A DNA stretch of 64,000 nucleotides. Source: Scolanthus callimorphus (Eukaryota; Cnidaria; Anthozoa; Actiniaria; Edwardsiidae). The position numbers and the translations under genes are program-made. The stretch covers positions 28,129,355-28,193,354 of the forward strand of contig CM066921.1 in assembly GCA_033964015.1 (NCBI GenBank), given 5' to 3'. Within the stretch, counting starts at the first letter, position 1; each line of letters opens with the position of its first letter. The notes below the pieces were generated by a model. That model worked only from the letters and a program-made list of their open reading frames with translations. It made no database searches and had not been told where the DNA came from. Of this stretch, positions 11,801-26,500 are shown in pieces.

Positions 11801-14800
11801 TCGTTATAGGGTATATCGGGCTTTGTAGATGGAGTTGCGCGCGTCGTTATAGGGGATCTCGGGCTTTGTAGATGGAGTAGAGCGGGTTGTTATAGCGGAT
11901 ATCAGGCTTTGTAGATGAGGTAGCGCGGGTCGTTATAGGGGATATCGGGCTTTGTAGATGGAGTAGAGCGGGTCATTATAGGGTATATCGGGCTTTGTAG
12001 ATGGAGTTGCGCGCGTCGTTATAGGGTATATCGGGCTTTGTAGATGGAGTTGCGCGCGTGGTTATAGGGGATCTCGGGCTTTGTAGTTGGGGTAGCGCGG
12101 GTCGTTATAGGGATATCGGGCTTTGTAGATGGAGTAGAGCGGGTCGTTATAGGGTATATCGGGCTTTGTAGATGGAGCTGCGCGCGTCGTTATAGGGGAT
12201 CTCGGGCTTTGTAGATGGGGTAGCGCGGGTCGTTATAGGGGATATCGGGCTTTGTAGATGGAGTAGAGCTGGTCGTTATAGGGTATATTGGGCTTTGTAG
12301 ATGGAGTTGCGCGCGTCGTTATAGGGGATCTCGGGCTTTGTAGATGGGGTAGCGCGGGTCGTTATAGGGGATATCGGGCTTTGTAGATGGAGTAGAGCGG
12401 GTCGTTATAGGGTATATCGGGCTTTGTAGATGGAGTTGCGCGCGTCGTTATAGGGGATATCGGGCTTTGTAGATGGAGTTGGGAGGGTTGTTATAGGGGA
12501 TCTCGGGCTTTGTAGATGGAGTAGCGCGGGTCGTTATAGTTGATATCGGGCTTTGTAGATGGAGTAGAGCGGGTCGTTATAGGGTATATCGGGCTTTGTA
12601 GATGGAGTTGCGCGCGTCGTTATAGGGGATATCGGGCTTTGTAGATGGAGTTCGGCGGGTCGTTATAGGGGATATCGGGCTTTGTAGATGGAGTTGCGCG
12701 GGTCGTTATAGGGGATTTCGGACTTTGTAGATGGGGTAGCGCGGGTCGTTATAGGGGATATCGGGCTTTGTAGATGGAGTTGCGCGCGTCGTTATAGGGG
12801 ATATCGGGCTTTGTAGATGGAGTTGCGCGCGTCGTTATAGGGCATATCGGGCTTTGTAGATGGAGTTGGGCGGGTTGTTATAGGGGATATCGGGCTTTGT
12901 AGATGGAGTTCGGCGGGTCGTTATAGGGGATATCGGGCTTTGTAGATGGAGTTCGGCGGGTCGTTATAGGGGATATCGGGCTTTGTAGATGGAGTTGCGC
13001 GCGTCGTTATAGGGTATATCGGGCTTTGTAGATGGAGTTGCGCGCGTCGTTATAGGGGATATCGGGCTTTGTAGATGGAGTTCGGCGGGTCGTTATAGGG
13101 GATATCGGGCTTTGTAGATGGAGTTGCGCGGGTCGTTATAGGGGATATCGGGCTTTGTAGATGGAGTAGAGCGGGTCGTTATAGGGGATATCGGGCTTTG
13201 TAGATGGAGTAGAGCTGGTCGTTATAGGGGATATCGGGCTTTGTAGATGGAGTTGCGCGGGTCGTTATAGGGGATATCGGGCTTTGTAGATGGAGTAGAG
13301 CTGGTCGTTATCGGGGATATCGGGCTTTGTAGATAGGGTTGGGCGGGTCGTTATAGGGGATATCGGGCTTTGTAGATTGAGTAGAGCGCGTCGTTATAGG
13401 GTATATCGGGCTTTGTAGATGGAGTTGCGCGCGTCGTTATAGGGGATCTCGGGCTTTGTAGATGGAGTAGAGCGGGTTGTTATAGCGGATATCGGGCTTT
13501 GTAGATGGGGTAGCGCGGGTCGTTATAGGGGATATCGGGCTTTGTAGATGGAGTAGAGCGGGTCATTATAGGGTATATCGGGCTTTGTAGATGGAGTTGC
13601 GCGCGTCGTTATAGGGTATATCGGGCTTTGTAGATGGAGTTGCGCGCGTCGTTATAGGGGATCTCGGGCTTTGTAGTTGGGGTAGCGCGGGTCGTTGTAG
13701 GGGATATCGGGCTTTGTAGATGGAGTAGAGCGGGTCGTTATAGGGTATATCGGGCTTTGTAGATGGAGCTGCGCGCGTCGTTATAGGGGATCTCGGGCTT
13801 TGTAGATGGGGTAGCGCGGGTCGTTATAGGGGATATCGGGCTTTGTAGATGGAGTAGAGCTGGTCGTTATAGGGTATATTGGGCTTTGTAGATGGAGTTG
13901 CGCGCGTCGTTATAGGGGATCTCGGGCTTTGTAGATGGGGTAGCGCGGGTCGTTATAGGGGATATCGGGCTTTGTAGATGGAGTAGAGCGGGTCGTTATA
14001 GGGTATATCGGGCTTTGTAGATGGAGTTGCGCGCGTCGTTATAGGGGATATCGGGCTTTGTAGATGGAGTAGAGCGGGTCGTTATAGGGTATATCGGGCT
14101 TTGTAGATGGAGTTGCGCGCGTCGTTATAGGGGATATCGGGCTTTGTAGATGGAGTTCGGCGGGTCGTTATAGGGGATATCGGGCTTTGTAGATGGAGTT
14201 GCGCGGGTCGTTATAGGGGATTTCGGACTTTGTAGATGGGGTAGCGCCGGTCGTTATAGGGGATATCGGGCTTTGTAGATGGAGTTGCGCGCGTCGTTAT
14301 AGGGGATATCGGGCTTTGTAGATGGAGTTGGGCGGGTTGTTATAGGGGATATCGGGCTTTGTAGATGGAGTTCGGCGGGTCGTTATAGTTGATATCGGGC
14401 TTTGTAGATGGAGTTCGGCGGGTCGTTATAGGGGATATCGGGCTTTGTAGATGGAGTTGCGCGCGTCGTTATAGGGTATATCGGGCTTTGTAGATGGAGT
14501 TGCGCGCGTCGTTATAGGGGATATCGGGCTTTGTAGATGGAGTTCGGCGGGTCGTTATAGGGGATATCGGGCTTTGTAGATGGAGTTGCGCGCGTCGTTA
14601 TAGGGGATATCGGGCTTTGTAGATGGAGTTCGGCGGGTTGTTATAGGGGATATCGGGCTTTGTAGATGGGGTAGCGCGGGTCGTTATAGGGGATATCGGG
14701 CTTTGTAGATGGAGTAGAGCTGGTCGTTATAGGGGATATCGGGCTTTGTAGATGGAGTAGAGCTGGTCGTTATAGGGATATCGGGCTTTGTAGATGGAGT

Positions 14801-16086
14801 TGCGCGGGTCGTTATAGGGGATATCGGGCTTTGTAGATGGAGTTGCGCGCGTCGTTATAGGGGATATCGGGCTTTGTAGATGGAGTTGGGCGGGTAGTTA
14901 TAGGGGATATCGGGCTTTGTAGATGGGGTAGCGCGGGTCGTTATAGGGGATATCGGGCTTTGTAGATGGAGTTCGGCGGGTCGTTATAGGGGATATCGGG
15001 CTTTGTAGATGGAGTTGCGCGCGTCGTTATAGGGTATATCGGGCTTTGTAGATGGAGTTGCGCGCGTCGTTATAGGGTATATCGGGCTTTGTAGATAGAG
15101 TTCGGCGGGTCGTTATAGGGGATATCGGGCTTTGTAGATGGAGTTGCGCGGGTCGTTATAGGGGATATCGGGCTTTGTAGATGGAGTTGCGCGCGTCGTT
15201 ATAGGGGATATCGGGCTTTGTAGATGGAGTTGCGCGGGTCGTTATAGGGGATTTCGGACTTTGTAGATGGGGTAGCGCGGGTCGTTATAGGGGATATCGG
15301 GCTTTGAAGATGAAGTAGAGCGGGTCGTTATAGGAGAAATCGGGCTTTGTAGATGGAGTTGGGCGGGTCGTTATAGGAGAAATCGGGCTTTGTAGATGGG
15401 GTAGCGCGGGTCGTTATAGGGGATATCGGGCTTTGAAGATGGAGTAGAGCGGGTTGTTATAGGAGAAATCGGGCTTTGTAGATGGAGTTGGGCGGATCTT
15501 TATAGGAGAAATCGGGCTTTGTAGATGGAGTAGGGTGGGTCGTTATAGGGGATATCGAGCTTTGTAGATGGAGAAGAGCGGGTCGTTATAGAAGAAATCG
15601 GGGTTTGTAGATGGAGTAGGCAGGGTCGTTATACGGGATATCGGGCTTTGTAGATGGAGTTCCGCGCGTCGTTATAGGGGATATCGGGCTTTGTAGATGG
15701 AGTAGAGCGGGTCGTTATAGAAGAAATGGGGCTTTGTAGATGGAGTAGGGTGGGTCGTTATAGGGGATATCGGGCTTTGTAGATGGAGTTGCGCGCGTCG
15801 TTATAGAGGATATCGGGCTTTGTAGATGGAGTAGAGCGGGTCGTTATAGAAGAAATCGGGCTTTGTAGATGGAGTAGAGTGGGTCGTTATAGGGGATATC
15901 GGGCTTTGTAGATGGAGTTGCGCGCGTCGTTATAGGGGATATCGGGCTTTGTAGATGGAGCTGGGCGGGTCGTTATAGGGGAAATCGGGCTTTATAGATG
16001 GGGTAGGGCGGGTCGTTATAGGGGATATCGGGCTTTTTTGATGGAGTTCGGCGGGTCGTTGTAGGGGATATCGGGCTTTGTACATG
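5835..16086. repeat. Left arm satellite array, 43-bp unit, about 238 copies
   Basis: The consensus unit is GATATCGGGCTTTGTAGATG, then a variable block of about 11 bases (gagttgcgcgc, gagtagagcgg, gggtagcgcgg, gagttcggcgg, gagttgggagg), then GTCGTTATAGGGG. The unit contains the palindrome GATATC. Long higher-order periods are visible; for example the marker ATCAGGCTTTGTAGATGGAG recurs at about 7558, 9063 and 11211. Near the inner end (about 15330-15870) many units carry the GGAGAAATCGGG form that is common in the right arm. There is no reading frame: 43 is not a multiple of 3 and stops recur. Confidence 0.95.
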
Positions 16087-16572
16087 GTTGATGACATATT
16101 CTGAGGGGTGGTCGCACCCCGGAGGGACGGAAATTTGTCATCAACCGGTAAATTTTAGGGGCATATGCCATTTTTTCTTAGGGGTTAATTGAAGAAAGGT
16201 CCTCCGGCAGAATTTATTTCTTAGGGGTCAATTCTTGACGATGTCATCAACCCGGGGTGTGTGGATATAAAATGGAATGGCCCTGTGTAAACCATTCAAA
16301 ACATTCACGGCCTGTTTAGTTGACTTTTTGTGTTTTCCGGTGTCACCTCAGCCACCAATTTCCGTATTTCATCAACATTCTTCGACAAAAACCTTGGTTG
16401 CTTGTTTTCCATTATTTTTTAAACAGAAAATATCCATTTTTTGCTTAAAACATTTCTCCCAGGACGGATATCACTTACGACGGACAATATCGTCTGATAT
16501 CTGTCCTTTGAAAATGCACCACGTGATACGTTTCGACCAATGAGCGCGCGTTAAAATTGATCACTGGGATAT
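16087..16572. other. Foldback element centre, spacer 1
   Basis: This is single-copy DNA between the opposed arrays. It begins with a small hairpin (GTTGATGACA near 16085 and TGTCATCAAC near 16136). The 88-codon open frame at 16277-16543 has no recognisable domain and I do not call it a gene. A block GGGGTGTGTGGA...AATGGCCC near 16253-16286 recurs near 16783-16813. Confidence 0.5.
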
Positions 16573-16782
16573 AAAGCCCGATATCCCCTATAACGACCCA
16601 ACCCTACTCCATCTACAAAGCCCGATATCCCATAAACGACCCGCGCTACCCTATCTACAAAGCCCGATATCCCCTATAACGACCCGCCCAACTCCATCTA
16701 CAAAGCCCGATATCCCCTATAACGACCCGCGCTACCCTATCCACAAAGCCCGATATCCCCTATAACGACCCGCCCAACTCCA
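16573..16782. repeat. Small inverted-orientation satellite island, about 5 units
   Basis: About five copies of the 43-bp unit occur here in the right-arm orientation, but with the GATATCCCC form typical of the left arm. The island is isolated from the main right array by about 0.8 kb of spacer. Confidence 0.9.
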
Positions 16783-17593
16783 GGGGTGTGTGGACAAGAA
16801 ATATAATGGCCCACAGTATTTAGTTTTTCGTTGTTGTTTCAATCCAAGTTAATTCGGTTTGACATTCGCGAAAATGAAAGAGCTAAACAAAAAAGAGCAA
16901 AATGACGATAAAAGAATTGTTTTTAAACTTACCATTTTGTCGTAGCTTGGCAAATAGAAAAACAACTTGCAATCAGCTCAACCAAAATTCACCCACTTCG
17001 AGTGTAGTCCAGCAAGCCGACTTCCAACTTCGATCAGCAGCGCTAAATTTTTCCAACTCTGCATTTCACGGCTGTAATTTATACTTCAGTTCACAGCAGG
17101 ACACTAAACAGTCCGCCGAGGAATTAGACCTGAAAACCCGAAATCTGGGCAAGATTTCTGTAGAAAAGCACTCGGGAAAGCACTAGAACTTGTGCGTTGT
17201 AAATTTGTTTTCTAAATTCGCTCTGATTTCTTCTAGCGCAACGTTAGGGTTTGATTGACAGTTTTTGTGTCAACCAATCACAGCTCGAATAAAAATATTT
17301 TAGCCATTTCCCCGCTTGCGATTTGCCTTTCGCGCCATACTGCAGTTTAGTGGTTTTCTCACGTTCATAAATGTTTTCTTCTCTCGAGTTTTTCAGTGAA
17401 GTCGCTGGGATATAAAATAAATAAACCCCTTCTTGGCTTGCTGTAGTAATATCGGCGGATAATGTCCGCGGATGAAAAATGGTCCTCAAAATTTAACAGT
17501 TGTTTCGCTTCTCGGCCAACTGTTCATTTTTCGTACCATTTTTCATCCTTGGACATTATCCGCCGATATTACAGGAGCCAGAAGGGGTTTATT
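16783..17593. other. Foldback element centre, spacer 2
   Basis: This is single-copy DNA without a recognisable gene. The 94-codon frame at 16902-17186 has no domain I know. Near the right edge, 17415-17482 and 17537-17593 form an inverted repeat (shared GGATAATGTCC, ATCGGCGG, AAATAAACCCC). Confidence 0.5.
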
Positions 17594-20500
17594 TACAAAG
17601 CCCGATTTCTCCTATAACGACCCGCTCTACTCCATCTACAAAGCCCGATTTCTCCTATAACGACCCGCCCAACCCCATCTACAAAGCCCGATTTCTCCTA
17701 TAACGACCCGCTCTACTCCATCTACAAAGCCCGATTTCTCCTATAACGACCCGCCCAACCCCATCTACAAAGCCCGATTTCTCCTATAACGACCCGCTCA
17801 ACTCCATCTACAAAGCCCAATTTCTCCTATAACGACCCGCTCTACTCCATCTACAAAGCCCGATTTCTCCTATAACGACCCGCCCAACCCCATCAACAAA
17901 GCCCGATTTCTCCTATAACGACCCGCTCTACTCCATCTACAAAGCCCGATTTCTCCTATAACGACCCGCTCTACTCCATCTACAAATCCCGATTTCTCCT
18001 ATAACGACCCGCCCAACCCCATCTACAAAGCCCGATTTCTCCTATAACGACCCGCTCTACTCCATCTACAAAGCCCGATTTCTCCTATAACGACCCGCCC
18101 AACCCCATCTACAAAGCCCGATATCCCCTATAACTACCCGCTCAACTCCATCTACAAAGCCCGATTTCTCCTATAACGACCCGCCCAACCCCATCTACAA
18201 AGCCCGATTTCTCCTATAACGACCCGCTCTACTCCATCTACAAAGACCGATTTCTCCTATAACGACCCGCTCTACTCCATCTGCAAAGCCCGATTTCTCC
18301 TATAACGACCCGCCCAACTCCATCTACAAAGCCCGATATCCCCTATAACGACCCGCTCTACTCCATCTACAAAGCCCGATATCCCCTATAACGACCCACC
18401 CAACTCCATCTACAAAGCCCGATATCCCCTATAACGACCCGCCCAACCCCATCTACAAAGCCCGATTTCTCCTATAACGACCCGCTCTACTCCATCTACA
18501 AAGCCCGATTTCTCCTATAACGACCCGCTCTGCTCCATCTACAAAGCCCGATATCCCCTATAACGACCCGCTCTACTCCATCTACAAAGCCCGATCTCCC
18601 CTATAACGACCCGCCCAACTCCATCTACAAAGCCCGATATCCCCTATAACGACCCGCTCTACTCCATCTACAAAGCCCGATCTCCCCTATAACGACCCGA
18701 TCTACTCCATCTACAAAGCCCGATTTCTCTTATAACGACCCGCCCAACCCCATCTACAAAGCCCGATTTCTCCTATAACGACCCGCCTTACTCCATCTAC
18801 AAAGCCCGATTTCTCTTATAACGACCCGCCCAACCCCATCTACAAAGCCCGATTTCTCCTATAACGACCCGCTCTACTCCATCTACAAAGCCCGATTTCT
18901 CCTATAACGACCCGCCCAACCCCATCTACAAAGCCCGATTTCTCCTATAACGACCCGCTCAACTCCATCTACAAAGCCCGATTTCTCCTATAACGACCCG
19001 CTCTACTCCATCTACAAAGCCCGATTTCTCCTAAAACGACCCGCCCAACCCCATCTACAAAGCCCGATTTCTCCTATAACGACCCGCTCTACTCCATCTA
19101 CAAAGCCCGATTTCTCCTATAACGACCCGCTCTACTCCAACTACAAAGCCCGATTTCTCCTATAACGACCCGCCCAACCCCATCTACAAAGCCCGATTTC
19201 TCCTATAATGACCCGCTCTACTCCATCTACAAAGCCCGATTTCTCCTATAACGACCCGCCCAACCCCATCTACAAAGCCCGATATCCCCTATAACTACCC
19301 GCTCAACTCCATCTACAAAGCCCGATTTCTCCTATAACGACCCGCCCAACCCCATCTACAAAGCCCGATTTCTCCTATAACGACCCGCTCTACTCCATCT
19401 ACAAAGACCGATTTCTCCTATAACGACCCGCTCTACTCCATCTACAAAGCCCGATTTCTCCTATAACGACCCGCCCAACTCCATCTACAAAGCCCGATAT
19501 CCCCTATAACGACCCGCTCTACTCCATCTACAAAGCCCGATATCCCCTATAACGACCCACCCAACTCCATCTACAAAGCCCGATATCCCCTATAACGACC
19601 CTCTACTCCATCTACAAAGCCCGATTTCTCCTATAACGACCCGCTCTGCTCCATCTACAAAGCCCGATATCCCCTACAACGACCCGCTCTACTCCATCTA
19701 CAAAGCCCGATCTCCCCTATAACGACCCGCCCAACTCCATCTACAAAGCCCGATATCCCCTATAACGACCCGCTCTACTCCATCTACAAAGCCCGATCTC
19801 CCCTATAACGACCCGATCTACTCCATCTACAAAGCCCGATTTCTCTTATAAGGACCCGCCCAACCCCATCTACAAAGCCCGATTTCTCCTATAACGACCC
19901 GCTCTACTCCATCTACAAAGCCCGATTTCTCCTATAACGACCCGCCCAACCCCATCTACAAAGCCCGATATCCCCTATAACGATCCGCTCTACTCCATCT
20001 ACAAAGCCCGACATCCCCTATAACGACCCACCCAACTCCATCTACAAAGCCCGATTTCTTCTATAACGACCCGCTCTACTCCATCTACAAAGCCCGATTT
20101 CTCCTATAACGACCCGCCCAACTCCATCTACAAAGCCCGATTTCTCCTATAACGACCCGCTCTACTCCATCTACAAAGCCCGATTTCTCCTATAACGACC
20201 CGCTCTACTCCATCTACAAAGTCCGATTTCTCCTATAACGACCCGCCCAACCCTTATCCCCTATAACGACCCGCCCAACTCCATCTACAAAGCCCGATTT
20301 CTTCTATAACGACCCGCTCTACTCCATCTACAAAGCCCCATTTCTCCTATAACGACCCGTCCATCTCCATCTACAAAGCCCGATATCCCTTATAACGATC
20401 CGCTCTACTCCATCTACAAAGCCCGATATCCCCTATAATGACCCAACCAACTCCATCTACAAAGCCCGATATCCCCTATAATGACCCACCCAACTCCATC

Positions 20501-23500
20501 TACAAAGCCCGATTTCTTCTATAACGACCCGCTCTACTCCATCTACAAAGCCCCATTTCTTCTATAACGACCCGTCCAACTCCATCTACAAAGCCCGATA
20601 TCCCCTATAACGACCCGCTCTACTTCATCTACAAAGCCCGATATCCCCTATAACGACCCACCCAACTCCATCTACAAAGCCCCATTTCTCCTATAACGAT
20701 CCGTCCAACTCCATCTACAAAGCCCGATATCCCCTATAACGACCCTCTCTACTCCATCTACAAAGCCCGATATCCCCTATAACGACCCACCCAACTCCAT
20801 CTACAAAGCCCGATTTCTTCTATAACGACCCGCTCTACTCCATCTACAAAGCCCCATTTCTCCTATAACGACCCGTCCAACTCAATCTACAAAGCCCGAT
20901 ATCCCCTATAACGACCCGCTCTACTTCATCTACAAAGCCCGATTTCTCCTATAACGACCCACCCAACCATCTACAAAACCCGATTTCTCCTATAACGACC
21001 CGCTCTACTCCATCTACAAAGCCCGATATCCGCTATAACGACCCACCCAACTCCATCTACAAAACCCGATTTCTCCTATAACGACCCGCTCTACTCCATC
21101 TACAAAGCCCGATATCCGCTATAACGACCCACCCAACTCCATCTACAAAGCCCGATTTCTCCTATAATGACCCGCTCTACTCCATCTACAAAGCCCGATA
21201 TCCGCTATAACGACTCACCCAACTCCATCTACAAAACCCGATTTCTCCTATGACGACCCTCTACTCCATCTACAAAGCCCGATATCCGCTATAACGACCC
21301 ACCCAACTCCATCTACAAAGCCCGATTTCTCCTATAATGACCCGCTCTACTCCATCTACAAAGCCCGATATCCCCTATAACGACCCGCTCTACTCCATCT
21401 ACAAAGCCCTATATCCCCTATAACGACCCACCCAACTCCATCTACAAAGCCCGATTTCTTCTATAACGACCCGCTCTACTCCATCTACAAAGCCCGATTT
21501 CTCCTATAACGACCCGCCCAACTCCATCTACAAAGCCCGATTTCTTCTATAACGACCCGCTCTACTCCATCTAGAAAGCCCGATTTCTTCTATAACGACC
21601 CGCTCTACTCCATCTACAATGCCCGATATCCCCTATAACGACCCGCGCTACCCCATCTACAAAGCCCGACTTCTCCTATAACGACCCGCTCTACTCGATC
21701 TACAAAGCCCGATATCCCCTATAACGACCCGCTCGACTTCATCTACAAAGCCCGGTATCAACTATAACGACCCGCCCAACCCCATCTACAAAGCCCGATT
21801 TCTCCTATAACGACCCGCTCTACTCCATCTACAAAGCCCTATATCCCCTATAACGACCCACCCAACTCCATCTACAAAGCCCGATTTCTTCTATAACGAC
21901 CCGCTCTACTCCATCTACAAAGCCCGATTTCTCCTATAACGACCCGCCCAACTCCATCTACAAAGCCCGATTTCTTCTATAACGACCCGCTCTACTCCAT
22001 CTAGAAAGCCCGATTTCTTCTATAACGACCCGCTCGACTTCATCTATAAAGCCCGGTATCCCCTATAAAGACCCGCCCAACCCCATCTACAAAGCCCGAT
22101 TTCTCCTATAACGACCCGCTCTACTCCATCTACAAAGCCCGATTTCTCCTATAACGACCCGCTCTGCTCCATCTACAAAGCCCGATATCCCCTATAACGA
22201 CCCGCTCTACTCCATCTACAAAGCCCGATATCCCCTATAACGACCCGCTCTACTCCATCTACAAAGCCCGATATCCCCTATAACGACCCGCCCAACTCCA
22301 TCTACAAAGCCCGATATCCCCTATAACGACCCGCTCTACTCCATCTACAAAGCCCGATCTCCCCTATAACGACCCGATCTACTCCATCTACAAAGCCCGA
22401 TTTCTCTTATAACGACCCGCCCAACCCCATCTACAAAGCCCGATTTCTCCTATAACGACCCGCTCTACTCCATCTACAAAGCCCGATTTCTCCTATAACG
22501 ACCCGCCCAACCCTATCTACAAAGCCCGATATCCCCTATAACGACCCGCTCGACTCCATCTACGAAGCCCGATATCCCCTATAACGACCCGCTCAACTCC
22601 ATCTACGAAGCCCGATATCTCCTATAACGACCCGCTCAACTCCATCTACTAAGCCCGATTTCTCCTATAACGACCCGCTCAACCCCATCTACGAAGCCCG
22701 ATTTCTCCTATAACGACCCGCTCAACCCCATCTACAAAGCCCGATTTCTCCTATAACGACCCGCTCAACTCCATCTACAAAGCCCGATTTCTCCTATAAC
22801 GACCCGCTCAACTCCATCTACAAAGCCCGATATCCGCTATAACGACCCACCCAACTCCATCTACAAAACCCGATTTCTCCTATGACGACCCGCTCTACTC
22901 CATCTACAAAGCCCGATATCCGCTAATAACGACCCACCCAACTCCATCTACAAAGCCCGATTTCTCCTATAATGACCCGCTCTACTCCATCTACAAAGCC
23001 CGATTTCTCCTATAACGACCCGCTCAACTCCATCTACAAAGCCCGATTTCTCCTATAACGACCCGCTCTACTCCATCTACAAAGCCCGATTTCTCCTATA
23101 ACGACCAGCCCAACCCTATCTAGAAAGCCCGATATCCCCTATAACGACCCGTCCAACTCCATCTACAAAGCTCAATATCCCCTATAACGACCCGCTCTAC
23201 TTACAAAGCCCGATATCCCCTATAACGACCCACCCAACTCCATCTACAAAGCCCCATTTCTCCTATAACGACCCGTCCAACTCCATCTACAAAGCCCGAT
23301 ATCCCCTATAACGACCCGCTCTACTCCATCTACAAAGCCCGATATCCCCTATAACGACCCACCCAACTCCATCTACAAAGCCCGATTTCTTCTATAACGA
23401 CCCGCTCTACTCCATCTACAAAGCCCCATTTCTCCTATAACGACCCGTCCAGCTCCATCTACAAAGCCCGATATCCCCTATAACGACCCGCTCTACTTCA

Positions 23501-26500
23501 TCTACAAAGCCCGATATCCCCTATACCGACCCACCCAACTCCATCTACAAAGCCCGATTTCTTCTATAACGACACGCTCTACTCCATCTACAAAGCCCGA
23601 TATCCGCTATAACGACCCACCCAACTCCATCTACAAAACCCGATTTCTCCTATAACGACCCGCTCTACTCCATCTACAAAGCCCGATATCCGCTATAACG
23701 ACCCACCCAACTCCATCTACAAAGCCCGATTTCTCCTATAATGACCCGCTCTACTCCATCTACAAAGCCCGATATCCCCTATAACGACCCGCTCTACTCC
23801 ATCTACAAAGCCCGATATCCCTATAACGACCCACCCAACTCCATCTACAAAGCCCGATTTCTTCTATAACGACCCGCCCAACTCCACCTACAAAGCCCGA
23901 TTTCTTCTTTAACGACATGCTCTACTCCATCTACAAAGCCCGATATCCGCTATAACGACCCACCCAACTCCATCTACAAAACCCGATTTCTCCTATGACG
24001 ACCCGCTCTACTCCATCTACAAAGCCCGATATCCGCTAATAACGACCCACCCAACTCCATCTACAAAGCCCGATTTCTCCTATAATGACCCGCTCTACTC
24101 CATCTACAAAGGCCGATATCCCCTATAACGACCCGCTCTACTCCATCTACAAAGCCCGATATCCCCTATAACGACCCACCCAACTCCATCTACAAAGCCC
24201 GATTTCTTCTATAACGACCCGCTCTACTCCATCTACAAAGCCCGATTTCTCCTATAACGACCCGCCCAACTCCATCTACAAAGCCCGATTTCTTCTATAA
24301 CGACCTGCTCTACTCCATCTAGAAAGCCCGATTTCTTCTATAACGACCCGCTCTACTCCATCTACAATGCCCGATATCCCCTATAACGACCCGCGCTACC
24401 CCATCTACAAAGCCCGACTTCTCCTATAACGACCCGCTCTACTCGATCTACAAAGCCCGATATCCCCTATAACGACCCGCTCGACTTCATCTACAAAGCC
24501 CGATATCCCCTATAACGACCCGCCCAACCCCATCTACAAAGCCCGATTTCTCCTATAACGACCCGCTCTACTCCATCTGGAAAGCCCGATTTCTCCTATA
24601 ACGACCCGCTCTGCTCCATCTACAAAGCCCGATATCCCCTATAACGACCCGCTCTACTCCATCTACAAAGCCCGATCTCCCTATAACGACCCGCCCAACT
24701 CCATCTACAAAGCCCGATTTCTTCTATAACGACCCGCTCTACTCCATCTACAAAGCCCCATTTCTTCTATAACGACCCGTCCAACTCCATCTACAAAGCC
24801 CGATATCCCCTATAACGACCCGCTCTACTTCATCTACAAAGCCCGATATCCCCTATAACGGCCCACCCAACTCCATCTACAAAGCCCCATTTCTCCTATA
24901 GGCGATCCATCCAACCCTATCTACAAAGCCCGATATCCCCTATAACGACCCGCTCTACTCCATCTACAAAGCCCGATATCCCCTATAACGACCCACCCAA
25001 CTCCATCTACAAAGCCCGATTTCTTCTATAACGACCCGCTCTACTCCATCTACAAAGCCCCATTTCTCCTATAACGACCCGTCCAACTCAATCTACAAAG
25101 CCCGATATCCCCTATAACGACCCGCTCTACTTCATCTACAAAGCCCGATATCCCCTATAACGACCCGTCCAACTCCATCTACAAAGCCTGATATCCCCTA
25201 TAACGACCCGCTCTACTTCATCTACAAAGCCCGATATCCCCTATAACGACCCACCCAACTCCATCTACAAAGCCCGATTTCTTCTATAAGGACACGCTCT
25301 ACTCCATCTACAAAGCCCGATATCCGCTATAACGACCCACCCAACTCCATCTACAAAACCCGATTTCTCCTATAACGACCCGCTCTACTCCATCTACAAA
25401 GCCCGATATCCGCTATAACGACCCACCCAACTCCATCTACAAAGCCCGATTTCTCCTATAATGACCCGCTCTACTCCATCTACAAAGCCCGATTTCTCCT
25501 ATAACGAGCCGCCCAACTCCACCTACAAAGCCCGATTTCTTCTATAACGACACGCTCTACTCCATCTACAAAGCCCGATATCCGCTATAACGACCCACCC
25601 AACTCCATCTACAAAACCCGATTTCTCCTATGACGACCCGCTCTACTCCATCTACAAAGCCCGATATCCGCTAATAACGACCCACCCAACTCCATCTACA
25701 AAGCCCGATTTCTCCTATAATGACCCGCTCTACTCCATCTACAAAGCCCGATATCCCCTATAACGACCCGCTCTACTCCATCTACAAAGCCCGATATCCC
25801 CTATAACGACCCACACAACTCCATCTACAAAGCCCGATTTCTTCTATAACGACCCGCTCTACTCCATCTACAAAGCCCGATTTCTCCTATAACGACCCGC
25901 CCAACTCCATCTACAAAGCCCGATTTCTTCTATAACGACCTGCTCTACTCCATCTAGAAAGCCCGATTTCTTCTATAACCACCCGCTCTACTCCATCTAC
26001 AATGCCCGATATCCCCTATAACGACCCGCGCTACCCCATCTACAAAGCCCGACTTCTCCTATAACGACCCGCTCTACTCGATCTACAAAGCCCGATATCC
26101 CCTATAACGACCCGCTCGACTTCATCTACAAAGCCCGATATCCCCTATAACGACCCGCCCAACCCCATCTACAAAGCCCGATTTCTCCTATAACGACCCG
26201 CTCTACTCCATCTACAAAGCCCGATTTCTCCTATAACGACCCGCTCTGCTCCATCTACAAAGCCCGATATCCCCTATAACGACCCGCTCTACTCCATCTA
26301 CAAAGCCCGATCTCCCTATAACGACCCGCCCAACTCCATCTACAAAGCCCGATTTCTTCTATAACGACCCGCTCTACTCCATCTACAAAGCCCCATTTCT
26401 TCTATAACGACCCGTCCAACTCCATCTACAAAGCCCGATATCCCCTATAACGACCCGCTCTACTTCATCTACAAAGCCCGATATCCCCTATAACGACCCA

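Noticed and set aside
16277..17186. Two open frames (88 and 94 codons) in the foldback centre as a transposase
   Set aside because: They are too short, show no DDE-type or zinc-finger motifs, and are not supported by composition.
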